Notes: generated by a model from the sequence alone, not told the origin. A DNA stretch of 55,171 bases from QQWI01 sp964522015 (GCA_964522015.1 CAZFST010000030.1:1-55171), one strand, 5' to 3'; shown: positions 1 to 8,761, counted from the stretch's first letter. Numbers and translations: made by a program.

Positions 1-4
1 GGGG

Positions 5-59
5 TATCTCTTTATGGGATCCCTTCTAATTTAGAATCGCTATGAATAATTCGGGATAA
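5..59. repeat. Left arm of a 55-bp exact inverted repeat shared with the right window end
   Basis: Positions 5-59 are the exact reverse complement of 55117-55171. The match stops at position 60 (A here, G on the other arm). No coding frame spans it. It could be a genomic repeat on which an assembly contig ended, or a genuine terminal repeat; see findings. Confidence 0.9.
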
Positions 60-108
60 AGATAAAGATAAAGATAAATACAAAGATAAATACAAAGACA
101 AATACTAA
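55..108. repeat. A-rich short tandem repeat
   Basis: Four consecutive GATAAA units are followed by two GATAAATACAAA units and a degenerate GACAAATAC unit, ending just upstream of the ribosome binding site of the first gene. It begins where the 55-bp inverted repeat ends. No promoter is evident in what is visible; the operon promoter may lie outside the window. Confidence 0.75.
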
Positions 109-133
109 AACGAATACCGTAAAGGAGATCAAC

Positions 134-1099
134 ATGCAACTTAGCGTACTGACAGCACCTTACTATCATCTCTCATTGGAAGCAACACTTGAAAAGCTCA
201 GCGCCATTGGGGTTCAAGCTGTAGAACTGGGCGCCGGAGGCTATCCGGGCACCGGGCACTTGAATGTACCTGCGCTTTTGGCAGACCCTGCAAAAATACA
301 AGAACTTCTGGCGCTTTTGGCCAAATACAAGATGCACATCAGCGCCATCGCCTGTCACGGCAACCCAGTCCACCCCCAAGTTGCGATGGCAGACGATTTC
401 GACGCCCAATTCCGGGATGCCATCCGTCTAGCGCAAAAATTGGGCGTCGAAACGGTGATCACCTTTTCGGGATGCCCGGGGGATCACCCTGGCGCCCTTT
501 ACCCAAACTGGGTGACATGCCCTTGGCCAGATGAATTCGGCACTATTTTAAAATACCAATGGGACGAAGTCCTTGTACCTTACTGGAAAAAGACTGTAGC
601 CTTTGCCAATGAACACGGCATCAAAAAGATTGCCCTGGAGATGCACCCTGGTTTTTGCGTTTACAATCCAGAAACCCTCCTAAGACTCCGGGCTGAAGTC
701 GGCGACACCATTGGCGCAAACTTCGACCCTAGCCACCTCTTTTGGCAGGGCATCGACCCTGTCGCTGCAATCCGTGCACTAGAAGGCGCAATCTATCACT
801 TCCACGCAAAAGACACCCGGATTGACCAAGCTAATTGCAGCATCAATGGGGTTCTAGATAACAAATACTATGGCAATGCCAAAGACCGATCGTGGGTATT
901 TCGCACAGTGGGCTACGGCCACAGCCTCAGTACTTGGAACGACATTATCAGCATGCTCCGGACAGTGGGCTACGACGGGGCCATCAGCATTGAGCACGAA
1001 GACGCCTTGATGTCCACCGATGAAGGCATGACTAAAGCCGTACAGTTTCTCAAGCAGTGTATCGTCTTTGAAAGTCAAGGTGAAGTCTGGTGGGCGTAG
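134..1099 (+). CDS. Sugar phosphate isomerase/epimerase (xylose isomerase-like TIM barrel)
   Basis: A 321-residue protein of the AP-endonuclease-2/xylose-isomerase-like TIM-barrel superfamily, whose members isomerise or epimerise sugars, inosose-type compounds or keto-sugars with a divalent metal. Likely metal ligands and active-site residues are Glu169 (ALEMHPG), Asp198 and His201 (FDPSH), His224 (HFHAKD) and Glu287 (SIEHED). The full family length is present. The ATG has a good AAGGAG site 8-9 bp upstream. The last ten bases overlap the next gene, a Gfo/Idh/MocA oxidoreductase, a common partner in sugar or cyclitol catabolism. The substrate cannot be read from the sequence; an inositol-type or keto-glycoside pathway is possible. 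The operon may begin before the window. Confidence 0.85.
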   Translation: MQLSVLTAPYYHLSLEATLEKLSAIGVQAVELGAGGYPGTGHLNVPALLADPAKIQELLALLAKYKMHISAIACHGNPVHPQVAMADDFDAQFRDAIRLAQKLGVETVITFSGCPGDHPGALYPNWVTCPWPDEFGTILKYQWDEVLVPYWKKTVAFANEHGIKKIALEMHPGFCVYNPETLLRLRAEVGDTIGANFDPSHLFWQGIDPVAAIRALEGAIYHFHAKDTRIDQANCSINGVLDNKYYGNAKDRSWVFRTVGYGHSLSTWNDIISMLRTVGYDGAISIEHEDALMSTDEGMTKAVQFLKQCIVFESQGEVWWA

Positions 1100-2178
1100 G
1101 TAAAGTGACAACGGTCGGCATCATCGGCTTCGGCGGCATGGCAGGCTATCACTTCGAGTGCATGAACGCCCATCCCCGCTTCCGCTTCAAAGGCGTCTAC
1201 GACGTCAATCCTGAGCGCATGGCCGTGGCAAAGGGCCTTGGTCTTACTGCCTACGCCTCTAAGGAGGCCTTGCTCACTGATCCAGACATTGATCTGGTCC
1301 TGATTGCCACCACCAACGAAGTCCATCAAGAACTTTCTATAGAAGCCATGGAAGCCGGCAAGCACGTCTTGTGTGAAAAGCCTGTGACCCTCACTGCAGA
1401 GGCGCTTCGGGCCATTGAACTAGTAGCCCGGAAGACTGGCAAGGTCTTCTCCATCAACCAGAATCGCCGTACCAATAAGGACTTTGTATTGATGAAAGAG
1501 TCCGTTGCAAAGGGCTTGATTGGTGATGTTTATGCCATCGAATCTCGTGTGGAGGGTTCCCGAGGCATGCCAACCGGTTGGCGTACCCTTAAAGCATTGG
1601 GTGGCGGCATGGTCTACGACTGGGGGGTTCACCTGATTGATCAGATGCTCTATATGCTAGAGAATGCCGATGGCTCCCCTCAGAAGGTGACCCATGTGTA
1701 CTGCCAGATGCTGAATATCGAGTATCCGGAAGTCGACGACAACTTCAAATTGATTATGACCTTTGAATCGGGTATCACTGCACAAATTGAAGTCTGCACC
1801 AATAACTACATCACCCGCCCCCGCTGGTATGTCCTTGGAAAACAAGGGACCCTGCAAATCGACGATTGGAACTGCGACGGCAAAATCGTCCGCTGCATCG
1901 ACAAAGAAAGCACTTGGCAAAACGAAATCGTCTACACCAAGGCAGGTCCAACAAAAACAATGGCCCCAAGACGGCCTGAGTCCACAGAAACCCTGATTTT
2001 AAGTGAACCATTAGAGGTGTTGGATCACCTAAGTGTTGTCTACGAAAATGTAGCCGATGCCATTGAAGGGACCGCCCCCCTTGCCATTACCATAGAGCAA
2101 GCCCTCCGCGTGCTTCAAGTGATGGAAACTGCCTTTGTCTCAAATGACAACAAGACCGTGGTTACCTGCCACATCTAA
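1090..2178 (+). CDS. Gfo/Idh/MocA family NAD(P)-dependent oxidoreductase
   Basis: A 362-residue dehydrogenase. The N-terminal Rossmann fold has the dinucleotide motif GFGGMAG (residues 13-19) and the family hallmark EKP at 96-98 (LCEKPVTL), followed by the GFO_IDH_MocA C-terminal alpha/beta domain with GGMVYDWGVHLID in the active-site region. Members oxidise or reduce cyclitols, sugars and sugar derivatives. The GTG start at 1090 overlaps the preceding isomerase gene by ten bases and has AAGGTG about 7 bp upstream; a second GTG at 1105 is possible. The pair is probably translationally coupled and acts on one substrate. A clear rho-independent terminator follows. Substrate unknown. Confidence 0.87.
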   Translation: MGVGKVTTVGIIGFGGMAGYHFECMNAHPRFRFKGVYDVNPERMAVAKGLGLTAYASKEALLTDPDIDLVLIATTNEVHQELSIEAMEAGKHVLCEKPVTLTAEALRAIELVARKTGKVFSINQNRRTNKDFVLMKESVAKGLIGDVYAIESRVEGSRGMPTGWRTLKALGGGMVYDWGVHLIDQMLYMLENADGSPQKVTHVYCQMLNIEYPEVDDNFKLIMTFESGITAQIEVCTNNYITRPRWYVLGKQGTLQIDDWNCDGKIVRCIDKESTWQNEIVYTKAGPTKTMAPRRPESTETLILSEPLEVLDHLSVVYENVADAIEGTAPLAITIEQALRVLQVMETAFVSNDNKTVVTCHI

Positions 2179-2202
2179 CCGTCACCTCCCCCACCTGATT
2201 CA

Positions 2203-2251
2203 AAAGACCATTGGTCGATTTATTAAATCGCTCAATGGTCTTTGTTTTTTT
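2203..2251 (+). terminator. Rho-independent terminator of the isomerase/oxidoreductase operon
   Basis: The stem AAAGACCATTG (2203-2213) pairs with CAATGGTCTTT (2233-2243); the loop holds a second small inverted repeat (CGATTTA/TAAATCG). A T-rich run follows at 2245-2251. The convergent gene ending at 2279 may use the same hairpin weakly. Confidence 0.85.
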
Positions 2252-2278
2252 ATCTTTGTCTTTTCAATCTTTGCCTTT

Positions 2279-4063
2279 TCAATCTTTGTACCGCTCCCGA
2301 ACTTCCACAAGAACATCTAAATTTTCCAAGACCAAAGACACCAACTTAGGTTCAAACATTTTACCGCTCTGCTGTTCAAGAAACCTACATGTTTCTTCAA
2401 TGGTCCAAGGCTCTTTGTAGGCCCGTTTAGCGAGTAGGGCGTCAAACACATCTGCAATTGCGACAATACGGCCGTAGATATGAATGGTCTCCTCTGCGAT
2501 TCCCAGTGGATACCCCTTGCCATCCCAGTGTTCGTGGTGCTGCAACGAAATGATTCCTGCAGCCTTAAAAATCGTTAATTCTGAGTTTCTAAAAATTTGA
2601 TACCCTAGGTCAGTATGAGTCTCCATCACTTGTCGTTCATCTGTTGACAGGCGGGCAGGCTTGTTAAGAACAGACTCAGGAATGCCGATTTTGCCCACAT
2701 CGTGCATGGGCGCAGCGGATTCCAATTCTTGAATATCGTGGTCCGACAGGCCATAATACTCTGCCAACAGGCGGCTGATCAGGGCAACACGCCTGACGTG
2801 ATTACCGGTATCATGGGACCTGTTTTCGATGAGCTCACTCATCTTGAACACAATTTCCTTTTGATTCAAAATAACTTCCTGCTTGATGAGCAGGAGCTCT
2901 TCATTTTTTTGTTTCAATTGTCTTTCATCGTGAACTACCCTGATTAAAATCACAATAATCAGCAGGAGCACAGAGACGATACCGCTGAAAATCAATAGAA
3001 TTACTCGGTTCTCTTGGAAATAACTTCGAGGTTTATTAATATACATGGGATTGAAGGTAACCTTCTTTTCCTGCAGACCATGATCCACGAGCACTTGATA
3101 ATCCAGCATATTCTCATTGAGATATCGGGTATCCACTTTTTGCATATTGACGGTTTTCCCACCGATCAGGTCAAACGCCACTTGAGCCGCCCGCTCACCT
3201 TGTTTGGTCCCGCGAACCAAGTGACCGCCGATAGCACCGGCATCCAGGTGAAAATCCCAGTTGCACCACACTGGCACTGGGGATTCTTTTGACAGCAAAC
3301 GAACAATTTCTCTGTCTGTAAACGTGTCGCTAGCGCTGTCAGTGAAGTAAATGTTCAGCATCAAACCATCCTGTGGCGTCAAGTCCCTGACATAGTTTTT
3401 CATGGCATCAACGCCCAGAGCCTCTACCCAATGCCATGTGAGCTCTGGGTATAGGGGAATGAGTTCTGCTTCAATCTGCGCTTTGAAGATCTTACCTGTG
3501 GTTGATTTGTCATTGACAATGTGGATGCGCTTGATATCAGGCTGAACCTCTAGCATTTGATTGATGGTCTGCTGAAAATCCGGTTGCTCCAACACCAAAT
3601 AAAAATTAGGGGGCAATCCGGTGAGATCAGTTGCACCATTGATACCACTAGCCACAATGGGGGTATCGGGGAAATAGTCACCAGCGTATTTGAGCATGAA
3701 ATTAAAGGCGTCGTTGTCTGTAACGTAAATCAGGTCGTAGCGCTGATTGCCATATTTAGCAATGATGGCATCTACAAACATCTTGTTTTGGATGAGGCCA
3801 GGATACTTTTTAGTATCAAATAGCTCCACACTGTAGGTGCTATTCAATCCCAAGCTTTCTAAGGTTTCAGTGAAGGCACGGTGCTGATCTTGGGTCCAGA
3901 GAAAGTCAATATTATAGGAGTGTAAAATCAATACTTCTAAATTTTGTGCAGGTGCCGTAGCAAATACATCGGCTTGCAGTCCCCCAAAAACGAGGCAAAA
4001 TATCAGACATGTCAATAACCCTATTCGTGTCAATGAGTTTATAACACTAGCTATAATGACCAC
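2279..4063 (-). CDS. Membrane HD-GYP cyclic-di-GMP phosphodiesterase with periplasmic-binding-like sensor
   Basis: 594 residues. The order is an N-terminal signal/transmembrane segment (about 8-35), an extracytoplasmic ABC-substrate-binding-like domain (about 40-330, PF04392 type), a second transmembrane helix (about 350-373), a short coiled linker and a C-terminal HD-GYP domain. The HD motif is HDVGKIGIPE (His454) and the GYP motif lies in HWDGKGYPLG (Tyr518), so the metal and signature residues look intact. The family hydrolyses c-di-GMP to pGpG or GMP. The extracellular domain probably binds a small ligand and controls the enzyme; the ligand is unknown. The start is GTG with AAGGA close upstream, so the exact N terminus is uncertain. 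Stand-alone gene, convergent with the preceding operon. Confidence 0.85.
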   Translation of the reverse strand: MVIIASVINSLTRIGLLTCLIFCLVFGGLQADVFATAPAQNLEVLILHSYNIDFLWTQDQHRAFTETLESLGLNSTYSVELFDTKKYPGLIQNKMFVDAIIAKYGNQRYDLIYVTDNDAFNFMLKYAGDYFPDTPIVASGINGATDLTGLPPNFYLVLEQPDFQQTINQMLEVQPDIKRIHIVNDKSTTGKIFKAQIEAELIPLYPELTWHWVEALGVDAMKNYVRDLTPQDGLMLNIYFTDSASDTFTDREIVRLLSKESPVPVWCNWDFHLDAGAIGGHLVRGTKQGERAAQVAFDLIGGKTVNMQKVDTRYLNENMLDYQVLVDHGLQEKKVTFNPMYINKPRSYFQENRVILLIFSGIVSVLLLIIVILIRVVHDERQLKQKNEELLLIKQEVILNQKEIVFKMSELIENRSHDTGNHVRRVALISRLLAEYYGLSDHDIQELESAAPMHDVGKIGIPESVLNKPARLSTDERQVMETHTDLGYQIFRNSELTIFKAAGIISLQHHEHWDGKGYPLGIAEETIHIYGRIVAIADVFDALLAKRAYKEPWTIEETCRFLEQQSGKMFEPKLVSLVLENLDVLVEVRERYKD

Positions 4064-4281
4064 CTTCCTTCCCCATCTTCACATTTTTAATCTTTACGGA
4101 CACTTCAAACAGAGCAGCGTTCTGTCCGCAAACGCTGTACACCTTTGCTGTTTTATACCCAATCAGTGTTTATTTATTCAGTCCAAAAAAATTCAACTAC
4201 CAAAACGACGATTCAAACCCCTATTTAAGGGTATATAGTCATTGACACCTAATTACAATTTGCAATACAGGAGGTGAGTTT

Positions 4282-4497
4282 ATGAAGAAAGAACTGCTCG
4301 ATGAGATCATTAATCTCAAGTCAAGAAAGCAGGTACTTGAGGTTGAATGTGGCCTGACCAATCTGAACATGAACACTCTCAGTCATGAGCAAATGCATGC
4401 CATTGAAGAAGATATTGCTCGGCTCAATGCATCTGTTGCTCTTGAAGCCATCAACCAATTGCTCGAAAGCGATGAAGTTGTATTTCGCCAAATGTAG
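4282..4497 (+). CDS. Small hypothetical protein (71 aa)
   Basis: I do not recognise this protein. The ATG follows a strong CAGGAGGTGAG ribosome binding site, which is the main reason to believe in it. The product is charged and predicted mostly helical (leucine/glutamate-rich), without signal peptide or membrane segment. Its 3' part overlaps, on the opposite strand, the C-terminal extension of the GyrI-like gene (4383-5111), so either this gene or that extension is under unusual constraint. No clear promoter: the TTGACA at 4242 sits too close to the ribosome binding site to act as a -35 box. Confidence 0.5.
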   Translation: MKKELLDEIINLKSRKQVLEVECGLTNLNMNTLSHEQMHAIEEDIARLNASVALEAINQLLESDEVVFRQM

Positions 4498-5111
4498 CCA
4501 AAACGCACAGAAACCCTTAATATAGTCTTCAACTTTGCCGCTTCCGTTTTTCTTGCATCGCTGAGATAGATCTCCCTATGGATTTTTGACACTCTCACTA
4601 AGCCATTCTCATCACAATAGGTCTCCATACGGGCAAAGCTGGCAGGTTCATCGTCGTAAGAACCCACATGAAGCATTTGAACGCACTGGCCTTCAGAGAT
4701 TTCTTCAAACCGAATGTCCTTTATGAGGGCATTCTTTTTCTTTTTAAAGGCCTGGTCTAGCCAAAATGCCGCTTCTTCCTCAGTTAAAAAGTCAGGTTGC
4801 CGGATCATCAAGTCAAACTTCAAATTAGATTTGTCAGCAAGGCCTTTGGATGGGTCAATCAGGTCCCAAACCCCCTCAAGGGGATAAACGGTATAATCTT
4901 CAAATCCTGCCGGTGGCTGTGGTGATTTATAGGACATTTTGACCGTGTAGGCAGCCCCATAAAGGGCTTCGATATAATCTGCAAACCCTGGACTGTTGGG
5001 GTCACCTTGTCCAGACAAGATAAAAAATTTGAAGGTTGGCACAGTAACAAATTCGGGAACCTCTTTAGGTTGATAGTAAGTTTTTTCTTGCTTTTTATAA
5101 TCGTGTTTCAT
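4383..5111 (-). CDS. GyrI-like small-molecule-binding protein with C-terminal read-through extension
   Basis: 242 residues from the ATG at 5111, chosen because AGAGGAGGTG lies just upstream; an in-frame ATG 11 codons earlier has no such site. The body matches stand-alone GyrI-like (AraC effector-binding-like) proteins: aromatic residues line the probable cleft (FADYIEALYGAAYTVK, YTVYPLEGVWDL) and a family-typical end reads HREIYLSDARKTE then KLKTILRVSVR. Proteins of this type normally stop about there; here the frame runs on for about 43 more residues that are antisense to the 71-residue gene at 4282-4497. That suggests a lost stop codon. The function is probably binding of a small hydrophobic ligand; not experimentally assigned. 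Confidence 0.8.
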   Translation of the reverse strand: MKHDYKKQEKTYYQPKEVPEFVTVPTFKFFILSGQGDPNSPGFADYIEALYGAAYTVKMSYKSPQPPAGFEDYTVYPLEGVWDLIDPSKGLADKSNLKFDLMIRQPDFLTEEEAAFWLDQAFKKKKNALIKDIRFEEISEGQCVQMLHVGSYDDEPASFARMETYCDENGLVRVSKIHREIYLSDARKTEAAKLKTILRVSVRFGYIWRNTTSSLSSNWLMASRATDALSRAISSSMACICS

Positions 5112-5199
5112 AAAGCACCTCCTCTTATTAATAACAGGATACACCCTCTGCTACAGGGGAGAGTCAAGTCTAAATTAAGCTTGTTAATCAGCAAGTTTA

Positions 5200-5877
5200 T
5201 CACTCGATTACGTAATTCAGTACCTCAAGAGGCGATTGAACAATCCCAATGGCCCCGGCCTCTTCCAGTTCCTCGATACTGCCAAAACCAAACAAGACCC
5301 CTAAACAATCGATATGAAGAGCAGCAGCCCCTAAAACATCATGTTCCCTGTCCCCTACCATCAAGACACCAGTCTTATCATCCCCATTAGTACAGCCCAG
5401 TTCCAAGAGACAATGGTCAATGACTGCCGCTTTTGTTGCTAAAGAACCGTCCAGTCCGCTGCCAGCAATCACATCAAAATAAGCAATCAAGTTTAGATTT
5501 TCTAAAATCTTCACTGCAAAGGGCTGGGGTTTTGAGGTGGCAACCGCCAAGCGCTTACCACTAGCCTTAAGGCCATGGAGCATCTCAGAAATCCCCTCAT
5601 ACATGGCCATTTCATACATCCCCTGGCTTTTATAATAATGCCGGTACTCTGTAATGGCAGTTTCCGACTCTGCTTGGGACATGGCGCAGTGCTTCGTAAA
5701 AGACTCACCCAAGGGTGGTCCAATAAACAGTTTTAAAATGCTTTGATCTGGTATGGGCCAACCCATTTTTTCTAGGGCATAGCACACGCCCCCAGCAATC
5801 CCTTGATAAGAGTCAACTAGGGTCCCATCCAAATCAAAGAGGATGGTGTGGTAGGCTTTTGTAGGTTTAATCATCAT
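5200..5877 (-). CDS. HAD-family phosphatase (phosphoglycolate phosphatase-like)
   Basis: 225 residues. HAD motif I is LFDLDGTLVDS (the nucleophile is the first Asp of DLDGT), motif II is VATSKP, the motif III lysine is probably in LATKAAVIDH, and motif IV is MVGDREHDVLGA. The helical cap between motifs I and II has the size seen in the Gph/PpaX/beta-phosphoglucomutase group. Phosphoglycolate, pyrophosphate or sugar phosphates are all possible substrates; none can be fixed from sequence. The ATG at 5877 or the next one at 5874 overlaps the stop codon of the upstream membrane-protein gene, and no strong ribosome binding site is seen, so translational coupling is likely. Confidence 0.8.
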   Translation of the reverse strand: MMIKPTKAYHTILFDLDGTLVDSYQGIAGGVCYALEKMGWPIPDQSILKLFIGPPLGESFTKHCAMSQAESETAITEYRHYYKSQGMYEMAMYEGISEMLHGLKASGKRLAVATSKPQPFAVKILENLNLIAYFDVIAGSGLDGSLATKAAVIDHCLLELGCTNGDDKTGVLMVGDREHDVLGAAALHIDCLGVLFGFGSIEELEEAGAIGIVQSPLEVLNYVIE

Positions 5878-6179
5878 CTGTTACCCATTGAAATTACCAA
5901 CATGTAAGTTCCAAACCATACAAATAACAAACCAGGCATCAGCCACTTTTGCACACCAATTGGAGACCGTGCCTTGACGAAGTCTAAATAGGCCACTGGC
6001 TCAAGGGTTCTTCTAGTGCGCCCTAAAAGATAACCATCCAAAATAATCATAAAAAGAATAACCAATTGCAAATATCGGGCTACATCAGTGGCCAAAAGAT
6101 GACTCAGACTCAATAAATTTACAATTAATCCCATCCCTAGTGCGCTATACATTACGGGTTTATAAAAGGTACCGTTCAT
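5874..6179 (-). CDS. Small integral membrane protein (101 aa), unknown function
   Basis: Not recognised. About three hydrophobic helices are visible (around residues 8-28, 36-52 and 80-97), separated by an Arg-rich loop (GRTRRTLEP). The ATG at 6179 is chosen because GGAGG is placed 4-8 bp upstream. It overlaps the end of the CBM9-like gene by 20 bp and the start of the HAD gene by 4 bp, so the three genes form one tightly packed unit. No catalytic motif is visible. Confidence 0.65.
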   Translation of the reverse strand: MNGTFYKPVMYSALGMGLIVNLLSLSHLLATDVARYLQLVILFMIILDGYLLGRTRRTLEPVAYLDFVKARSPIGVQKWLMPGLLFVWFGTYMLVISMGNR

Positions 6180-6768
6180 ATGAACCTCCAATTGTCATCT
6201 CACCAAAACACTCTGGCTTATGGAAATTCGGGCGCTCCGAGACCACAGGATTCCAGCTGCCATAATGCTTTATGGCAGTTTCATCACCGCACTTATAGGC
6301 ATTGGCGCGAATCACTTGACCTACTTCAAAGTTACTTTTTCCATAAACCTTTTCTATAAAACCTAAGGGTATCAATAGGTTTACAGTCCAGTGGTCAGAA
6401 TTAACTTTTGCCCCATGCTTCTGCTCAAGTTTCTCTGTCAGGCTCACCCGTTCATACTTATTAAGTCCGTATTGAAGGAGCATCGCCCCTTTTGCGTTCA
6501 TTTCAAAATTTAAGTATCCTGTATTTGAATCCTTTGGATAGAAGTTTACAAAAAACTCCATGCAACTGTCTTTATACACTGGCTCGTCATGGTTTTCAAA
6601 AAACGCCCGAGGCTCTTTTTCAAAGCAAGTCATCTCCAAATGAAAACCAATCCCCTCTTGAAGCCATATGGAAAACTCAACCTTTGGTTGGTACCCACAT
6701 CCAAAGGGGTATTGATCAATTAATGCAATCTCTCTTTGATCATATGTTGATGCAATAAGATAACTCAT
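6160..6768 (-). CDS. Carbohydrate-binding family 9-like (CBM9/DOMON-type) protein
   Basis: 202 residues, cytoplasmic (no signal peptide). It resembles stand-alone CBM9-like beta-sandwich proteins: the segment VYKDSCMEFFVNF followed by GYLNFEMNAKGAML is characteristic, with a further conserved GSWNPVV near the C terminus. The ATG at 6768 has TTGGAGGTAG upstream. Sugar or glycan binding is inferred from family only. It is the first gene of a three-gene overlapping unit with a small membrane protein and a HAD phosphatase. Confidence 0.7.
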   Translation of the reverse strand: MSYLIASTYDQREIALIDQYPFGCGYQPKVEFSIWLQEGIGFHLEMTCFEKEPRAFFENHDEPVYKDSCMEFFVNFYPKDSNTGYLNFEMNAKGAMLLQYGLNKYERVSLTEKLEQKHGAKVNSDHWTVNLLIPLGFIEKVYGKSNFEVGQVIRANAYKCGDETAIKHYGSWNPVVSERPNFHKPECFGEMTIGGSYERYLL

Positions 6769-6887
6769 ATCTACCTCCAAAATTTGCTGTGACACTTTCT
6801 TATTTTACCATCCGCTGATTAATTAGCAATCAAAATTAGAATGTGACATGTACACTATGAAAAACAAGAATAAAAACACCATAATCT

Positions 6888-6976
6888 AAAGCGCGTCATG
6901 GGAATGACATGTCCCCCTGGCGCGCTTTTTTTGAATGAGCCATGGTGCACATCCCTGTGGCGCGCGCCCCATGGCT
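6888..6976. repeat. GC-rich double hairpin, REP/MITE-like
   Basis: Two adjacent inverted repeats lie downstream of the hydrolase gene: AAAGCGCG (6888-6895) with CGCGCTTT (6921-6928, then a T run), and AGCCATGG (6938-6945) with CCATGGCT (6969-6976). The internal segment GGTGCACATCCCTG resembles GGTGCACGTCCCCCTG at 8670-8685, so these may belong to one dispersed repeat family. The first hairpin could also act as a terminator. Confidence 0.55.
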
Positions 6977-6983
6977 TACTTCT

Positions 6984-8538
6984 TTACTTCACTGCTTCAA
7001 AGGTTTTAACTAGTTTATCCTTTTGAAAATCCAGGGTCAAAAGATAGCGGGTGTCACTTTCTGCAGGACAAATCTCCACTGAAAAAATGCCATTTTCTGT
7101 CCACGTACCTCTGAAACCCACTTGGGATGCCAAGCCTTTAATAATAAAGTTATCGCAAGTGCTCATGCGGTACCGGCCGTCGAGGCCTACTGGAACATCA
7201 TATTGGCCACCATCCACAAACCAATGTAAAATGGCTTCTTCAGCACCCTCCGTAAAATCAACGCTAATCACCTCATCTTCAGGCAAGTTATGAATTTTCC
7301 CCGATATCCCCTTTAAGGATTCTGGCAAAGCCCCTACCCCTTGACTTTCTGGTGGACTTTGAAGACCGTAAATCTTTGTCAATAACAGATTACTTGCCTC
7401 TTTATCTTCAGGCAATTGTCTGTCTGATTTAATCGCAGGTAGCAGATAGTCTGCCACCAAGGTTTCTGGCACAAAAAAATCACTGTCTTTTAAGCCACTG
7501 AAAAAGACCACCACCATGTTTTGTTCCGGCAGCACAAACAGGTATTGCCCCCGGTAGCCTCTCCCTGAATACCCCCCAAAGGGATTCATCCACCACTGGT
7601 ACCCATAACCACTATTACCCCCTAGACCAGATGGGGTCTCTATGTGCTTACTGGTCGATTCACTCACCCAACCCTTGGACAACACTTGAAGATTATCCCA
7701 CTTACCTTCATTCAAATATAAAAATCCAAACTTAGCTAAATCTTGAGCATTCATAAACAAGCGACTGCCCCCCTGCAGAAATCCCTTGCTTGTCGGCCCC
7801 CCAAAATACCTGTTTCACTCCAATTGGATCAAATATAGATTTCTTGGCATAGTCAAGTGCGCTGACCCCAGCCACTTTGGTCACTATTCCCGATAATAGA
7901 TGTGAGGCACCGGTATTGTAATAAAAGGTACTACCTGGTTCATCTTCAATAGACTTACCCAGGATATAGTCAATGGGATTATCACTTTTGAACATCTGGG
8001 TATACGAATCGTAATCGGCGCCATAATTGCCATCCTCAGACCACTCTAGGCCTGCACTCATGTTCAAGAGCTGTTTAAGCTGAAGGGATGCAGGGTCTTG
8101 CTTGCCGTTCTTGAAAGCCTCAGGGAAAAACTTGGTCACTGGGATTTCAGTGGATTCAATCAACTTATCGTCAATGGCTTTACCAATCAGCGAAGAAGTC
8201 ACGCTTTTGGTGATGGAATTGACAATATGTAAATCTGCTGACTTGTATGGGTAATACGATGCCTCTGCCACAGCATAACCATTTCTGATCACTAAAACCT
8301 GATGAATGCCGTAGTTCTTTTCTTCAATAAGGTTGAACATGTCTGTGATCATCGCCGAACTCATGCCCTGGGCTTCTGGGGTGCTGGTTTTAAAGCCTTC
8401 AGTTGGCCAGTACTCAACGGGTGCCAGAGTGTTTTGACGTGCTTTTCCATTATCGCAGCCAGTTACCTGTACAAGCACCAGAGATAGCACCAATGCCCAG
8501 AGCAAACCCCTATTAAATAAGCGATTTCTTACCTTCAT
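6984..8538 (-). pseudogene. Serine-hydrolase (beta-lactamase class C-like) lipoprotein, frameshifted at a G6 run
   Basis: Two frames together form one protein of about 517 residues. The N-terminal part has a lipoprotein signal (lipobox VTGC), the SxxK active site SITK and the YxN motif YYNTG. This frame goes out of register at about 7770, where the coding strand has a run of six G (7768-7773 as C on the plus strand). Removing one G gives ISAGGSRLFMNAQDLAKFG, the usual continuation of the family, and joins the second frame, which carries the rest of the beta-lactamase domain and a C-terminal beta domain. The call could be a sequencing error, a phase-variable tract or a real pseudogene. Family members are periplasmic or surface peptidases and esterases. 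A good start context is weak; ATG at 8538 is kept. Confidence 0.8.
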
Positions 8539-8563
8539 ACTTGCCTCCTTGTTTTAGTGAGCC

Positions 8564-8683
8564 GGGGGGACGTGCACCATAGCTCGCCTTTTGATGTAAG
8601 GACTAATACCCATTTACTGACTGAATAATATGACTATTCCGAAACACTTAAGCAGAAATAGCGGCTCACGGTGCACGTCCCCC
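8564..8683. repeat. Inverted repeat pair flanking a 91-bp spacer, REP/MITE-like
   Basis: This 306-bp gap (8539-8844) is the only gene-free stretch above 300 bases. GGGGGACGTGCACC at 8565-8578 is exactly inverted as GGTGCACGTCCCCC at 8670-8683, and similarity extends imperfectly inward (ATAGCTCGCC against GTGAGCCGCT). No reading frame lies between. It resembles small REP-type or MITE-type repeats; no transposase is in the window. The rest of the gap holds the promoter of the lipoprotein gene. Confidence 0.65.
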
Positions 8684-8732
8684 TGAGTCATCTACCCAAC
8701 CTTAATTTATTCTTAAATTCATGCCTAATGAC

Positions 8733-8761
8733 TTGTTGGCAATTTTACTTAGGGTTATACT
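8733..8761 (+). promoter_or_regulatory. Sigma-A-type promoter for the lipoprotein gene
   Basis: TTGTTG at 8733-8738 and TATACT at 8756-8761 are separated by 17 bp. Transcription would begin near 8768, giving a leader of about 77 bases before the ATG at 8845. Confidence 0.6.

Noticed and set aside
4242..4270. TTGACA as a -35 box for the 71-residue gene
   Set aside because: A 17-bp spacer would place the -10 box on the ribosome binding site, leaving no leader.
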